Of a stretch of DNA of 64,000 bases, positions 7,689 to 15,929 are shown one piece after another. The position numbers and the translations under genes are program-made. The number at the start of each line of letters is the position of its first letter. Within the stretch, counting starts at the first letter, position 1. The notes under the pieces were generated by a model, which was not told where the DNA came from, searched no databases, and saw only the letters and a program-made list of their open reading frames with translations. The DNA is from an uncultured Hyphomicrobiales bacterium (GTDB taxonomy: Bacteria; Pseudomonadota; Alphaproteobacteria; Rhizobiales; Beijerinckiaceae): positions 1 to 64,000 of the forward strand of contig CAINED010000072.1 of the NCBI GenBank assembly GCA_903847605.1. Reading direction: 5' to 3'.

Positions 7689-9035
7689 TCAGCGAATGTG
7701 CAGTGTCGCGACGCCGATCGTCGCGGGAGACGATTGCTCTTCGCGCGAATAGAGCCCGACACGCCGACTGAACTGCGATTCGGCGCGAGGATCAAGAAAA
7801 GGCAGGAGTTTGCGCCAGTGCGGAAACGACGCGCGAAAGGTTTCGGTGCTCATCGCGCGTGTCTTGTAGGGATTGATTCGGCCGCCGGCCGAGAGCGTGG
7901 CTGCGTCGAGTTTCTTCAACAAGGTCGAGGTCCCCTCGCCCCGGTCCGGAAAATCCATCGTCAGAGTGTATCCCGCCATCGGAAAGGACAGCATGCCCGG
8001 CGAATCGAAGTCGCCGAATTTCTTGAGAACGACAAGGTTAGAGCCGCCGGCGTCATCATGGGCGATTTCGAGAAGTTGGCGCACTGTCACCGGCGCTGCT
8101 TTCTCCGGGATGACGCACTGGAACTGATGAAAGCCACGCGGTCCGTAAAGACGCGACCAGCGGCCGATCCGGTCGAGCGGATAGAAGAATTTTTCGGTGT
8201 CGACGACGCTCTCACCCTCGCGCTGGCGCATATAGAGAGCGTTCATAAGCTTCAAGGGCGTGCGCCAGACGAGAGTGAAAGGCGCAACGAAGGGGATGTC
8301 GACGGATGCTTTTCTGATGACGGGAAAGTCGCCGTCGTCGGCGTGTTCGCCCTCGATCAGGATTCCGCGCCCCAAAGCATTGCGAGGCGCGAGGCCGTCG
8401 ATCCATGCGACGGAGTATGTTGCAGGCGTACGGCTTTCATTGACGGCAAAATAGCTTTCGATGTCTGCAAAGCGTGTAATGGTCTGTCGTATGTTGGCGG
8501 AACGGACGGGAACAAGTTCGATTTCTATCCACGTCGCAACGCCCGTCAGGCCCATCCCGCCGATGGTGGCGGCGAAGTAATCGCTGTTGGCGGAGGCCGT
8601 GCAGACGATGGGCGCCCTGTCCGAGCGCACCAATTCGAAGGCGCGCACAAAGCGTCCGAAGGTTCCCGCGACATGATGATTCTTGCCGTGAACGTCATTG
8701 GCGAGCGCGCCGCCGAGCGTGACTTCGGCCGTGCCGGGCGTGACCGGCAGAAACCATCCGTGCGGAAGAATATGTTCGATAATCTTGCGCAGGCTGAGTC
8801 CTGCGCCGGCGCGCAGAATGCCTTTTTGGGCGTCGAATGAAATGATTTGGTTGAGGCTCGCCGTGTGAACAAGGGTATCGCCAGCCGGCAGGCATGTGTC
8901 GCCATAGCTGCGTCCTGCTCCATATGCAAGGTAGGAGCCGCCAGCAATGCCCGATGTCGTCATATCCGGACGCACAACATGCGCCGGCGCGCAGGATACG
9001 CCGCCCCATGCGACATGCCGCTCGCTGCTCACCAT
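7689..9035 (-). CDS. DprE1-like FAD-binding oxidoreductase (decaprenylphosphoryl-ribose 2'-oxidase family)
   Basis: 448 residues. The VAO/PCMH-type FAD domain shows YGAGRSYGD (39-46) and GTAEVTLGGALANDVHGKNHH (about 101-121). From memory of mycobacterial DprE1 this GGA-x-x-x-D-x-HGKNHH block, the FQCVIPE segment, the KKFGDFDSPG / LSFPMAGY region and a late GGRINPYK Lys all have counterparts there. The Cys that covalent benzothiazinone inhibitors attack in DprE1 appears to be Gly here. The start ATG at 9035 overlaps the UbiA stop (ATGGTGA), which indicates translational coupling. DprE1 oxidises the 2'-hydroxyl of polyprenylphosphoryl-ribose in the first half of its epimerisation to arabinose. 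The partner reductase DprE2 is not recognisable next door. Confidence 0.85.
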   Translation of the reverse strand: MVSSERHVAWGGVSCAPAHVVRPDMTTSGIAGGSYLAYGAGRSYGDTCLPAGDTLVHTASLNQIISFDAQKGILRAGAGLSLRKIIEHILPHGWFLPVTPGTAEVTLGGALANDVHGKNHHVAGTFGRFVRAFELVRSDRAPIVCTASANSDYFAATIGGMGLTGVATWIEIELVPVRSANIRQTITRFADIESYFAVNESRTPATYSVAWIDGLAPRNALGRGILIEGEHADDGDFPVIRKASVDIPFVAPFTLVWRTPLKLMNALYMRQREGESVVDTEKFFYPLDRIGRWSRLYGPRGFHQFQCVIPEKAAPVTVRQLLEIAHDDAGGSNLVVLKKFGDFDSPGMLSFPMAGYTLTMDFPDRGEGTSTLLKKLDAATLSAGGRINPYKTRAMSTETFRASFPHWRKLLPFLDPRAESQFSRRVGLYSREEQSSPATIGVATLHIR

Positions 9036-10327
9036 GCGGCCGCCACGACGATGCCGGCGACGATGGCCCCCATGAGGTGGCTGCGCCAGTCGCGAAGGAT
9101 AAAGGCGACGGGATCGTCCTTCATCTCGCCGCGCTTGGCGAGAAACCAGATGCGGCTGACGACATAAAGAACGATCGGGCATATGAGCCAGATCAGTTCG
9201 GGATGCGAGTAGAGCCCCGTGCTGCCAGCGCGCTCGACATAGAGCGCGAGAACGAGAACAGCGGCAAATGAACTGGCGACGCCCATCTGCGAAAGCATTT
9301 CGAGATCGACGTAACGATAGCCGCGTCCCATCACCCGCTTTTCGGTGGGCTGGTGTACGCCGATCGTATCCATCTCGACATAGCGTTTCACCAGCGCGAG
9401 GCTGAAGAACATGAAGATCGAGAAGGCCAGCAGCCAGAACGAGAGTTCTATGCCGGTGGCTGCATTGCCCGCCAGGATTCGCAGCGTATAGCTACCCGAG
9501 AGAGCAAGGACGTCGACGAGCAGCTTGCGCTTGAGATAAGTGGTATAGAGCAGGTTCACGCCGATATAGGTCGCCAGAGTCGCGGCGAAGAGCGGCGGCA
9601 GCAGCAGGCAAAGGCAAATCGACGAAAGCAGGCTGAGGCCCGCAAGCGCGAAGCCATAGCGCGCCGGAAGAGCTCCACTGGCGAAGGGGCGGTTCCGTTT
9701 CGAAGGATGGCGGCGATCGGCGCTCACGTCCATCAGGTCGTTGATCACGTAGATTGTCGAGGCGGCAAAACCGATCGCGAAAAAGGCGATCACGCTCGCA
9801 AGTACGGGAGCAAGCTCAAGATAGCGATGCGAGAGAAGCACGGGCAAAAATACGAGTGCATTCTTCGGCCATTGATGAATGCGAAGCGCTTTTGCAACGA
9901 GCCGCAGGATGTTCGACCTCGAAGCAGCGAATATGTTCGGCTGCTTGTGCTCGGCCGCGCCTGCGGCGTAGCTGGGAACAACGTCCGCATGGGCCTTTCC
10001 GTCGATGTCGAGATAGAGCGCGATGCCCTCGCTCCAGGCCTCCGGCAGATCGTGGATCAGCGCGACCGGCGTGCCCTGCTCGCGCGCGGCCTGCAAACGC
10101 TTCAACACATCGGCGTCGTAGAGCATCGCGGAAGCGTCGAACGGCAATCGGGAGGAGATGGCTTCGACGAAGGGCTTGCCCCGCAGAAGATCGAGGAGGA
10201 CGGCAAAGGCCTGTGCGGGCGACTTGCGCAGGCCCGCGAGAAGCGTTTCTGTCGCCGCGTCGCAGCGCAGGAGCTCGCGCGCGCTGAACAGCGCCGTTGC
10301 GGCCTCCGTTGTTCGTTCCTGCAGCAT
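9029..10327 (-). CDS. UbiA-family transferase with degenerate N-terminal HAD domain (DPPR-synthase-like)
   Basis: 432 residues in two parts. Residues ~1-130 look like a HAD cap/core remnant, but the nucleophile DxD motif is absent. Residues ~135-432 are a UbiA membrane domain with LRIHQWPKNALVFLP, the first metal-pyrophosphate motif NDLMDVSADRRHPSK (196-210) and the second polar region around the YLKRKLLVDVLALSGSYTLR segment, with about eight helices. UbiA relatives paired with DprE1 transfer 5-phosphoribose from PRPP to polyprenyl phosphate. It is the first gene of the operon, read from the 241-base gap shared with the sulfatase. Its stop overlaps the DprE1-like start by seven bases. Aromatic prenyltransferase activity is the alternative, but the neighbour argues against it. 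Confidence 0.85.
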   Translation of the reverse strand: MLQERTTEAATALFSARELLRCDAATETLLAGLRKSPAQAFAVLLDLLRGKPFVEAISSRLPFDASAMLYDADVLKRLQAAREQGTPVALIHDLPEAWSEGIALYLDIDGKAHADVVPSYAAGAAEHKQPNIFAASRSNILRLVAKALRIHQWPKNALVFLPVLLSHRYLELAPVLASVIAFFAIGFAASTIYVINDLMDVSADRRHPSKRNRPFASGALPARYGFALAGLSLLSSICLCLLLPPLFAATLATYIGVNLLYTTYLKRKLLVDVLALSGSYTLRILAGNAATGIELSFWLLAFSIFMFFSLALVKRYVEMDTIGVHQPTEKRVMGRGYRYVDLEMLSQMGVASSFAAVLVLALYVERAGSTGLYSHPELIWLICPIVLYVVSRIWFLAKRGEMKDDPVAFILRDWRSHLMGAIVAGIVVAAAW

Positions 10328-10417
10328 GGCAATGGTCCTGAATTCGCGGCTTTATTTGTATCAAATCCGGAGCGTCAGGGGTGCGGAAGTTTCACACATC
10401 GTTAATCAAAGCATGAA

Positions 10418-10435
10418 GCCAAACTGCTGTTTGGC
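10418..10435. promoter_or_regulatory. Perfect inverted repeat in divergent promoter region
   Basis: gccaaac and gtttggc flank a four-base spacer, in the 241-base gap between the divergent UbiA-type and sulfatase genes. It could be a small hairpin or a protein-binding site for either promoter. There is no T-run. Confidence 0.4.
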
Positions 10436-10462
10436 CGGCATTTTCGCGCAATTATGAATCGG

Positions 10463-10484
10463 CGTTAACCTTTGGGGGTTAACG
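10463..10484. promoter_or_regulatory. Palindrome cgttaacc-N6-ggttaacg, operator candidate
   Basis: An 8-bp perfect inverted repeat with a six-base spacer, about 85 bases upstream of the sulfatase start and 136 bases upstream of the UbiA-type start. The AT-rich half-sites with a GTTAAC core look like a dimeric repressor site. No regulator gene is adjacent. Confidence 0.45.
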
Positions 10485-10568
10485 AGGCTGCGATTTGCCT
10501 GTAATCGTCCGGCATGCGTTTTTTGTCGTGCGATCGCGGGACTTTAGGGAAAGAGCGGGAGGCGCATT

Positions 10569-12221
10569 TTGGCGGGGAGCAGCGTCAAGAATATTCTCTT
10601 CATCATGTGCGACCAGTTGCGGTTCGATTATCTCTCCTGCAATGGCCATCACCACCTGAAGACGCCCAATATCGATGCGCTGGCGGCGCGCGGCGTCAAT
10701 TTCACCCGCGCCTATGTCCAGTCGCCGGTCTGCGGCTCGAGTCGCATGAGCTATTACACCGGGCGTTATGTGGATTCACATGGCGCGGCCTGGAATGGCT
10801 TTCCGCTCAAGGTCGGCGAGATGACGCTCGGCGACTACTTGCGCCCGCTCGGCATGAAAGTCGCGCTGGCAGGCAAGACGCATATGGTCGCGGACAAGGA
10901 AGGCATGGCGCGGCTCGGCGTTGATCCGAATTCCATTATCGGCGTGCGCGTGTCGCAATGCGGATTCGATCCTTTCGATCGCGATGACGGCATGTACACG
11001 GTGGGTCCTGATGGCCCCTATGAAGAGTTTCGCCCGCGTTATCTGAAGTATCTGCAGGACCTAGGCTACGATGGCGACAACGGCTGGCACGATTGGGCGA
11101 ATTCAGCCGAAGGCGACGGAAACCGTCCGGTATCGGGCTTTGCCATGCGCCATGCGCGCAAGCCTGCCCGCGTCAAGGATGAGGAATCCGAAACTCCGTA
11201 CATGACGCGGCGTGCGATGGAATTCATCGAGCAGGCGGGCGACGACAGGTGGTGCCTGCATCTTTCCTTCATCAAACCGCACTGGCCGTATATCGCGCCT
11301 GCGCCTTACAATACGATGTTCGGGCCAGAACATGTTCAGCCGGCCGTGCGCAGCGAAGCGGAGAGGCAGACCGACCATCCCGTATTCCGTGAATTCATGA
11401 ATCATCGCGTGTCGAAGACGTTTTCACGCGACGAGGTGCGGCGCGAGGTCATTCCCGTTTATATGGGTCTCATCAAGCAGATCGACGACCAGTTGGGCCT
11501 TCTGTTCGATTTTCTTGAAAAGCGCGGACTGATGCAGACCACGATGATCGTTTTCACGAGCGATCATGGGGATTACCTTGGCGATCACTGGCTCGGCGAA
11601 AAAGATCTCTTTCATGAACCTTCCGTGCGCGTGCCGATGATCGTTTACGATCCCTCGCCCGAAGCGGATTCGACGCGTGGCACGAAGAGCCCGGCACTCG
11701 TCGAGGCCATCGATCTCGTGCCTACTTTTTACGAAGCCGCAGGCGGCGAAGTCGCCGCGCAGTCCCATCGCATGGAAGGGCGCTCGCTTCTGCCGTTGCT
11801 GCGCGGTGAAGATGTTCCCTGGCGCAAATATGCCATCAGCGAATACGATTATTCGGTCTCGCAGACGGCAGGCGTGTTGAAACAGGAGCCACGTGATGCG
11901 CGCCTGTTCATGGTGACGGACGGGCGCTGGAAATACATGCACGCCATCGGCTTTCGCCCGATGCTGTTCGATCTCGAAGGCGATCCGGACGAACTCAACG
12001 ATCTCGGCGCCGACCCGGCCTTTGCGCCGGAGTACGAAAGACTCGATGCGGCGCTACGCCACTGGCAGTTCCGTTTGTCGCAACGCACGACGCGATCGGA
12101 AGCGCAGATCAAGGGCATGCGCGGGCGCAGCCTGCGCCGTGGCGTGTTGATCGGCGTGTGGGACGAAAGCGAAGTACCTGAGGAATTGTGGAGCGGCTAT
12201 TTCAGGTATTTGCAAAAGTGA
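10569..12221 (+). CDS. Sulfatase / phosphonate monoester hydrolase family protein
   Basis: 550 residues. The TTG start at 10569 is supported by GGGAGG six bases upstream. The alkaline-phosphatase fold is plain: FIMCDQLRFDY with metal ligands Asp15-Gln16 (the Asp-Gln pair is used by phosphonate monoester hydrolases and choline sulfatases), the nucleophile region SPVCGSSRMSYYTGRY (Cys55 to Arg59), GKTHM near residue 103, and TSDHGDYLGDHWLGEK with the second metal Asp-His. Cys55 would be converted to formylglycine, but the usual Pro at +2 is Ser. No signal peptide is seen, so a cytosolic hydrolase of sulfate, phosphate or phosphonate monoesters is likely. It is followed by repeat copy 2. Confidence 0.9.
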   Translation: MAGSSVKNILFIMCDQLRFDYLSCNGHHHLKTPNIDALAARGVNFTRAYVQSPVCGSSRMSYYTGRYVDSHGAAWNGFPLKVGEMTLGDYLRPLGMKVALAGKTHMVADKEGMARLGVDPNSIIGVRVSQCGFDPFDRDDGMYTVGPDGPYEEFRPRYLKYLQDLGYDGDNGWHDWANSAEGDGNRPVSGFAMRHARKPARVKDEESETPYMTRRAMEFIEQAGDDRWCLHLSFIKPHWPYIAPAPYNTMFGPEHVQPAVRSEAERQTDHPVFREFMNHRVSKTFSRDEVRREVIPVYMGLIKQIDDQLGLLFDFLEKRGLMQTTMIVFTSDHGDYLGDHWLGEKDLFHEPSVRVPMIVYDPSPEADSTRGTKSPALVEAIDLVPTFYEAAGGEVAAQSHRMEGRSLLPLLRGEDVPWRKYAISEYDYSVSQTAGVLKQEPRDARLFMVTDGRWKYMHAIGFRPMLFDLEGDPDELNDLGADPAFAPEYERLDAALRHWQFRLSQRTTRSEAQIKGMRGRSLRRGVLIGVWDESEVPEELWSGYFRYLQK

Positions 12222-12229
12222 AGTTCACA

Positions 12230-12319
12230 GTCATCCCGGACGCCGCAGGCGATCCGGGATCGCTTGGTAAGCTTGCGCGAATGATCCCTTATAAACGCTG
12301 TGCTTTTTTGCGGGACGAC
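12230..12319. repeat. Palindromic intergenic repeat, family A (copy 2, diverged)
   Basis: Starts gtcatcccgg and ends cgggacgac. The internal part differs from copy 1 but keeps the short stem acgccgcaggcg. It fills the gap between the convergent sulfatase and livF. Confidence 0.7.
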
Positions 12320-12326
12320 AACAGGC

Positions 12327-13049
12327 CTAAACCCCCAGCCACGTATGTCTGATATCGTCGGCTGCGCGTAGTTCGGCGCTCGTGCCGGTCCAGCGTACGC
12401 GGCCCTTGCCAAGCACAACCACTTCGTCGGCGACTTCGGTGGCCAGCGCAAAGTTCTGCTCGACGAGCAGCATTGTCATGCCATCCGATTTCAATTGTAT
12501 CAGGAGATCGGCGATCTGCCGTACGATGAGCGGCGCGAGGCCTTCGCTCGGCTCGTCCAGCACCAGCATCTTGGGATTGGCCACCAGCGCCCGCGCTATG
12601 GCGAGCATCTGCTGTTCGCCGCCTGAAAGCTGCGTGCCGCCATTGTGACGTCGGGCGGCAAGATTTGGGAAACTGTCGAAGACACGCTCCAGCGTCCAGC
12701 CACTGCCGTGAGAGGAAGGTTGCGCCGCAATGGCAAGATTTTCCTCAACCGACAATGAAGGAAAGATCGCGCGCGTTTCCTGAACAAAAGCGAGCCCCAG
12801 CCGCGCCATTTCGAATGTGCGCAGACCGTCGGCGGATTTTCCGTCGAACACAACGCGACCGCTCCGCGGCGGCGCAAGGCGCATGATCGAGCGCAACGTT
12901 GTCGTCTTGCCCGCGCCGTTGCGCCCGAGCAGCGCGAGCACCTGGCCCGCCTTCACCTCGAAAGAGACGCCCTGGATGATATGGCTGTCGCCCAGATAGG
13001 TTTGAAGATCGGCAACGGAGAGGAGCGCTTCGCGCTTTGCTTCGCTCAT
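12327..13049 (-). CDS. livF: Branched-chain amino-acid-type ABC transporter ATP-binding protein
   Basis: 240 residues. Walker A is LGRNGAGKTT (about 41-50), the signature is QLSGGEQQMLAIARAL, Walker B is MLVLDEPSEGLAPL, and the switch His is replaced by Gln in LLVEQNFA, as usual in LivF. Its start overlaps the livG stop (ATGA). It powers import by the LivHM permease at the cytosolic face. It is the last gene of livHMGF. The substrate is not set by this subunit; the class takes branched-chain amino acids, amides, urea and aromatic acids. Confidence 0.95.
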   Translation of the reverse strand: MSEAKREALLSVADLQTYLGDSHIIQGVSFEVKAGQVLALLGRNGAGKTTTLRSIMRLAPPRSGRVVFDGKSADGLRTFEMARLGLAFVQETRAIFPSLSVEENLAIAAQPSSHGSGWTLERVFDSFPNLAARRHNGGTQLSGGEQQMLAIARALVANPKMLVLDEPSEGLAPLIVRQIADLLIQLKSDGMTMLLVEQNFALATEVADEVVVLGKGRVRWTGTSAELRAADDIRHTWLGV

Positions 13050-13813
13050 GGCGCGCGACTCCCGACGGCCTGGCCCTCTTCGCCGAGATAGCGCTGGCGC
13101 ACGATCGAGGATGCCTTGATCTGCGCGGGCGTGCCTTGTTCGAGCACGCGGCCGTAGTCGAGCACGACGATCTCGTCGGCGAATTCGAGCACGATATCCA
13201 TGTCGTGTTCGATCACGATTGTCGTGATGTCGCGCGGAAGGTTCTTGATCAGATGATCCATGCGCGCCGTTTCCTGCGGACTCATGCCGGAGGTCGGCTC
13301 GTCGAGCAGCAGCACCTTGGGTTTGCAGGCAAGGGCGAGCGCGACTTCGAGCTGGCGCTGGCTGCCGTAACTGAGTTGCCGCACGGCGATCTGGGCATCG
13401 TCTTCGAGACCGACCTGCCGCGCCACCGCGAGCGCGTCATTCCGAAGGCCCGTGTAACTTTTCATCGGCTTCCAGAACGAGGGTGCAATGCCCTGCTGCA
13501 GCGCGCAGGCCATCGCTATATTGTCGAGCACAGACAATTCCGGAAAGAGATTATTGCGCTGAAAGCTGCGGGCGATACCGATATGGGCGCGGCTCGTGAC
13601 GTCAAGGCTGGAAATATCGCGCCCGTCAAGCAGGATATGGCCGGAATCGGCGCGCAGATTGCCGGCGAGAAGATTGAAAAAGGTCGTCTTGCCCGCGCCG
13701 TTGGGGCCGATGATGGCATAGCGCTTGCCGCTCGCGAAGGTGAGCGTCACGTCCTGCGTCACCGCAAGCGAGCCGAAGGATTTGCAAAGCTTGCGCGTTT
13801 CGAGCGTTGTCAT
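13046..13813 (-). CDS. livG: Branched-chain amino-acid-type ABC transporter ATP-binding protein
   Basis: 255 residues from the ATG at 13813, which overlaps the livM stop (ATGA). It has Walker A IIGPNGAGKTTFF (35-47), the LivG-type long insertion after RSFQRNNLFPELSVLDNIAMA, signature QLSYGSQRQLEVALAL, Walker B VLLLDEPTSGMSP and switch His in VIEHDMD. The signature SYGSQ is slightly non-canonical (Ser-Tyr-Gly-Gln is common). It pairs with LivF to drive the LivHM channel. Upstream open frame belongs to antisense of livM. Confidence 0.95.
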   Translation of the reverse strand: MTTLETRKLCKSFGSLAVTQDVTLTFASGKRYAIIGPNGAGKTTFFNLLAGNLRADSGHILLDGRDISSLDVTSRAHIGIARSFQRNNLFPELSVLDNIAMACALQQGIAPSFWKPMKSYTGLRNDALAVARQVGLEDDAQIAVRQLSYGSQRQLEVALALACKPKVLLLDEPTSGMSPQETARMDHLIKNLPRDITTIVIEHDMDIVLEFADEIVVLDYGRVLEQGTPAQIKASSIVRQRYLGEEGQAVGSRAP

Positions 13814-14796
13814 GTTTCGCTCTCCGTCGCGGCCGGCGCGCTTTTGCTTGCGCGCCGTCCATCCGTCCAGTCCAGGAACGTGCCGACGATGCCGCGCGGG
13901 AGAACCAGCGCAACGAAAATGAATATGCCGCCGAGGAAGAGATACCAGTGGCCGAAATTCGAGGAGAGAATTTCCTTGAGATAGACCAGCAGGCCCGCGC
14001 CGATAATGCCGCCGACGAACGTGCCCATGCCGCCGATGACCGCGATGATCAGCACGTCGCCCGAGATGATCCAGCTCGCGAGATCGGGAGAGAGAAAATT
14101 CGTGTGCTGCACTTTCATGACGCCGGCGAAAGCGCCGATCGCGCCCGAAAGCGCGAAGGCTGCAAGCCGATAGGAAAAGACCCGGCCCCCAAGCGCCGAG
14201 ATACGGTTGGGGTTCTGCCTGATGGCGTCGAGGGTGCGGCCGAACGGCGTGATCGCGATGAACTCGACGACGATCCACGCAAGGATGCACATGACGATGC
14301 AAAAGGTTGCGAAACTCACGGGATTGTTAAGGTCGAGCCCGGTCAACGATTTTATATCAAGGCGCGGTACGCCGCCCATGCCGTCGGCGCCATTGAATAT
14401 TGGGCTGCGGAACACCCAGGAATAAAACATCTCGGCCATGGCGAGCGTCACCATGATGAAAAAGGCGCCGGATGTGCGCACCGCGAAAATGCCGACAATG
14501 AGCCCGACGACGATGCCGATGGCGATGGCGACGAAGACCGCAGCGCCTGCCGGCCAGTTCTGAAGCACCGTCAGGCCGCCGAAGGCATAGGCGCCGAGAC
14601 CGAGAAATCCGGCATGGCCGAAAGAAACGAGGCCGGAGCGCGCGAGTATGTCGAGGCTCAGCGCGAATATCGCGAGGATCGCAGCTTCCGCGAAAAGCTC
14701 CTGCGCGAAAGCGCTCATGCGCGGCTGCACGACGAGGGAAAGAACGGCGATGACGGCGCCGATCAGCAGCCTGATCTGGTTGCGGGTGAGGCTCAT
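13810..14796 (-). CDS. livM: Branched-chain amino-acid-type ABC transporter permease
   Basis: 328 residues from the ATG at 14796; a GTG at 14808 overlapping livH is also possible. About nine membrane helices are visible. The family segment GLVSFGHAGFLGLGAYAFG lies in the first third, and the EAA-like loop GRTLDAIRQNPNRISALGGRVFSYRL comes before helix 6. The GGMGTFVGGIIGAGLLVYL stretch is diagnostic for LivM. It is an inner-membrane channel subunit with LivH. Confidence 0.93.
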   Translation of the reverse strand: MSLTRNQIRLLIGAVIAVLSLVVQPRMSAFAQELFAEAAILAIFALSLDILARSGLVSFGHAGFLGLGAYAFGGLTVLQNWPAGAAVFVAIAIGIVVGLIVGIFAVRTSGAFFIMVTLAMAEMFYSWVFRSPIFNGADGMGGVPRLDIKSLTGLDLNNPVSFATFCIVMCILAWIVVEFIAITPFGRTLDAIRQNPNRISALGGRVFSYRLAAFALSGAIGAFAGVMKVQHTNFLSPDLASWIISGDVLIIAVIGGMGTFVGGIIGAGLLVYLKEILSSNFGHWYLFLGGIFIFVALVLPRGIVGTFLDWTDGRRASKSAPAATESET

Positions 14797-14797
14797 G

Positions 14798-15685
14798 TCA
14801 GCCAGCACCGGTGAAGCGGCGCGCCGGCAGGAGGCCCGTCGGCCTGAAGATCAGCACGATGGCCATGACGAGATAGATCATCACCATCGCGAATTGCGGC
14901 AGCAGGATCTTGCCGAACGTATCGGCGAAGCCGATCAGCAGCGAGCCGAGGATCGCGCCTTTCAGCGAGCCGAGGCCTCCGACCACGACGACGATCAGCA
15001 CGAGGATGATGATCGTGGCATCCATGCCGGGATAAACGCCGAAGATCGGCGCGGCGACGACGCCCGCAACGCCGGCCAGATAAGTGCCGATGGCGAAAAC
15101 CAGCATGAAGACCGCGCCGATGTTGACGCCGAGCGTCTCGACGGTCTGGCGGTCGTCGACCCCGGCGCGCACGAGCGCGCCGAGGCGCGTGCGCTCCAGA
15201 GCAAAGTAGAGACCGATCTGGATCACAAGGCCGAGACCGATGATGAACAGGCGATAGGACGGATAGCTGACGCCGAATATCTGAACCGGCGCAGTGAAAA
15301 ATTCAGGCTGCGTCACGCCCTTCGGCAGGTCGCCGTAGATGTGGCGGAGAATATCGGTGCCCGCATAGATGACGCCGACCGTCAGCAGCACCTGAACAAG
15401 ATGGGTTTCCATCTCGGCGCGCTTGAGCAGAACGAGATAAAGCACCATGCCAATCGCCGTCGCGGCCACAGGCGCGAGGAAGAAAGCCACCCAGAAGGAG
15501 CCGCTGAGTTGCGCGATCGAATAGGCGAGATAGGCCGCGAGCATGTAGATCGTGCCGTGGGCCAGGTTCAGGTAGTCCATCAACCCGAAGATGACCGACA
15601 GGCCGATGGCCAGCAGGAAGAGGAGCATCGCGAACTGGAGGGAGTTCAGCAGTTGCTCGATGATAAACTGAGGGTCCAAGCCCAT
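14798..15685 (-). CDS. livH: Branched-chain amino-acid-type ABC transporter permease
   Basis: 295 residues from the ATG at 15685, where the LivH-type N-terminus begins. Upstream codons remain open but have no family character. It has LSVIFGLMDYLNLAHGTIYMLAAYLAY (typical GxMxxxNxAHG), about eight helices, the cytosolic loop RTRLGALVRAGVDDRQTVETLGVN, and VVVVGGLGSLKGAILGSLLIG. It is the first gene of the operon and is divergent from the hydrolase at 15930. No periplasmic binding-protein gene accompanies the operon in this window. Confidence 0.93.
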   Translation of the reverse strand: MGLDPQFIIEQLLNSLQFAMLLFLLAIGLSVIFGLMDYLNLAHGTIYMLAAYLAYSIAQLSGSFWVAFFLAPVAATAIGMVLYLVLLKRAEMETHLVQVLLTVGVIYAGTDILRHIYGDLPKGVTQPEFFTAPVQIFGVSYPSYRLFIIGLGLVIQIGLYFALERTRLGALVRAGVDDRQTVETLGVNIGAVFMLVFAIGTYLAGVAGVVAAPIFGVYPGMDATIIILVLIVVVVGGLGSLKGAILGSLLIGFADTFGKILLPQFAMVMIYLVMAIVLIFRPTGLLPARRFTGAG

Positions 15686-15929
15686 ACCCTGACGTTCCCC
15701 GCACTTTTTGAGCCGGCGTCGTTTGCCCTGCGCCGCTGACGGCAAAATGCCACGGTGAGAGGCATGGCACAAGCGGCGCGGCAGCCTAAAATCCGCTCAG
15801 TTGGGGTCAGGCCACGCGAATGGCAGCCCTGCGCCAGAGGAAGGCGGCGTCAGTAGCGTCGCCATGCGGTTTCGACTAGAAACTGCGGCGAACGGCACCA
15901 CGATAGCGAAGAACGCGCCGGGAGGTTCG

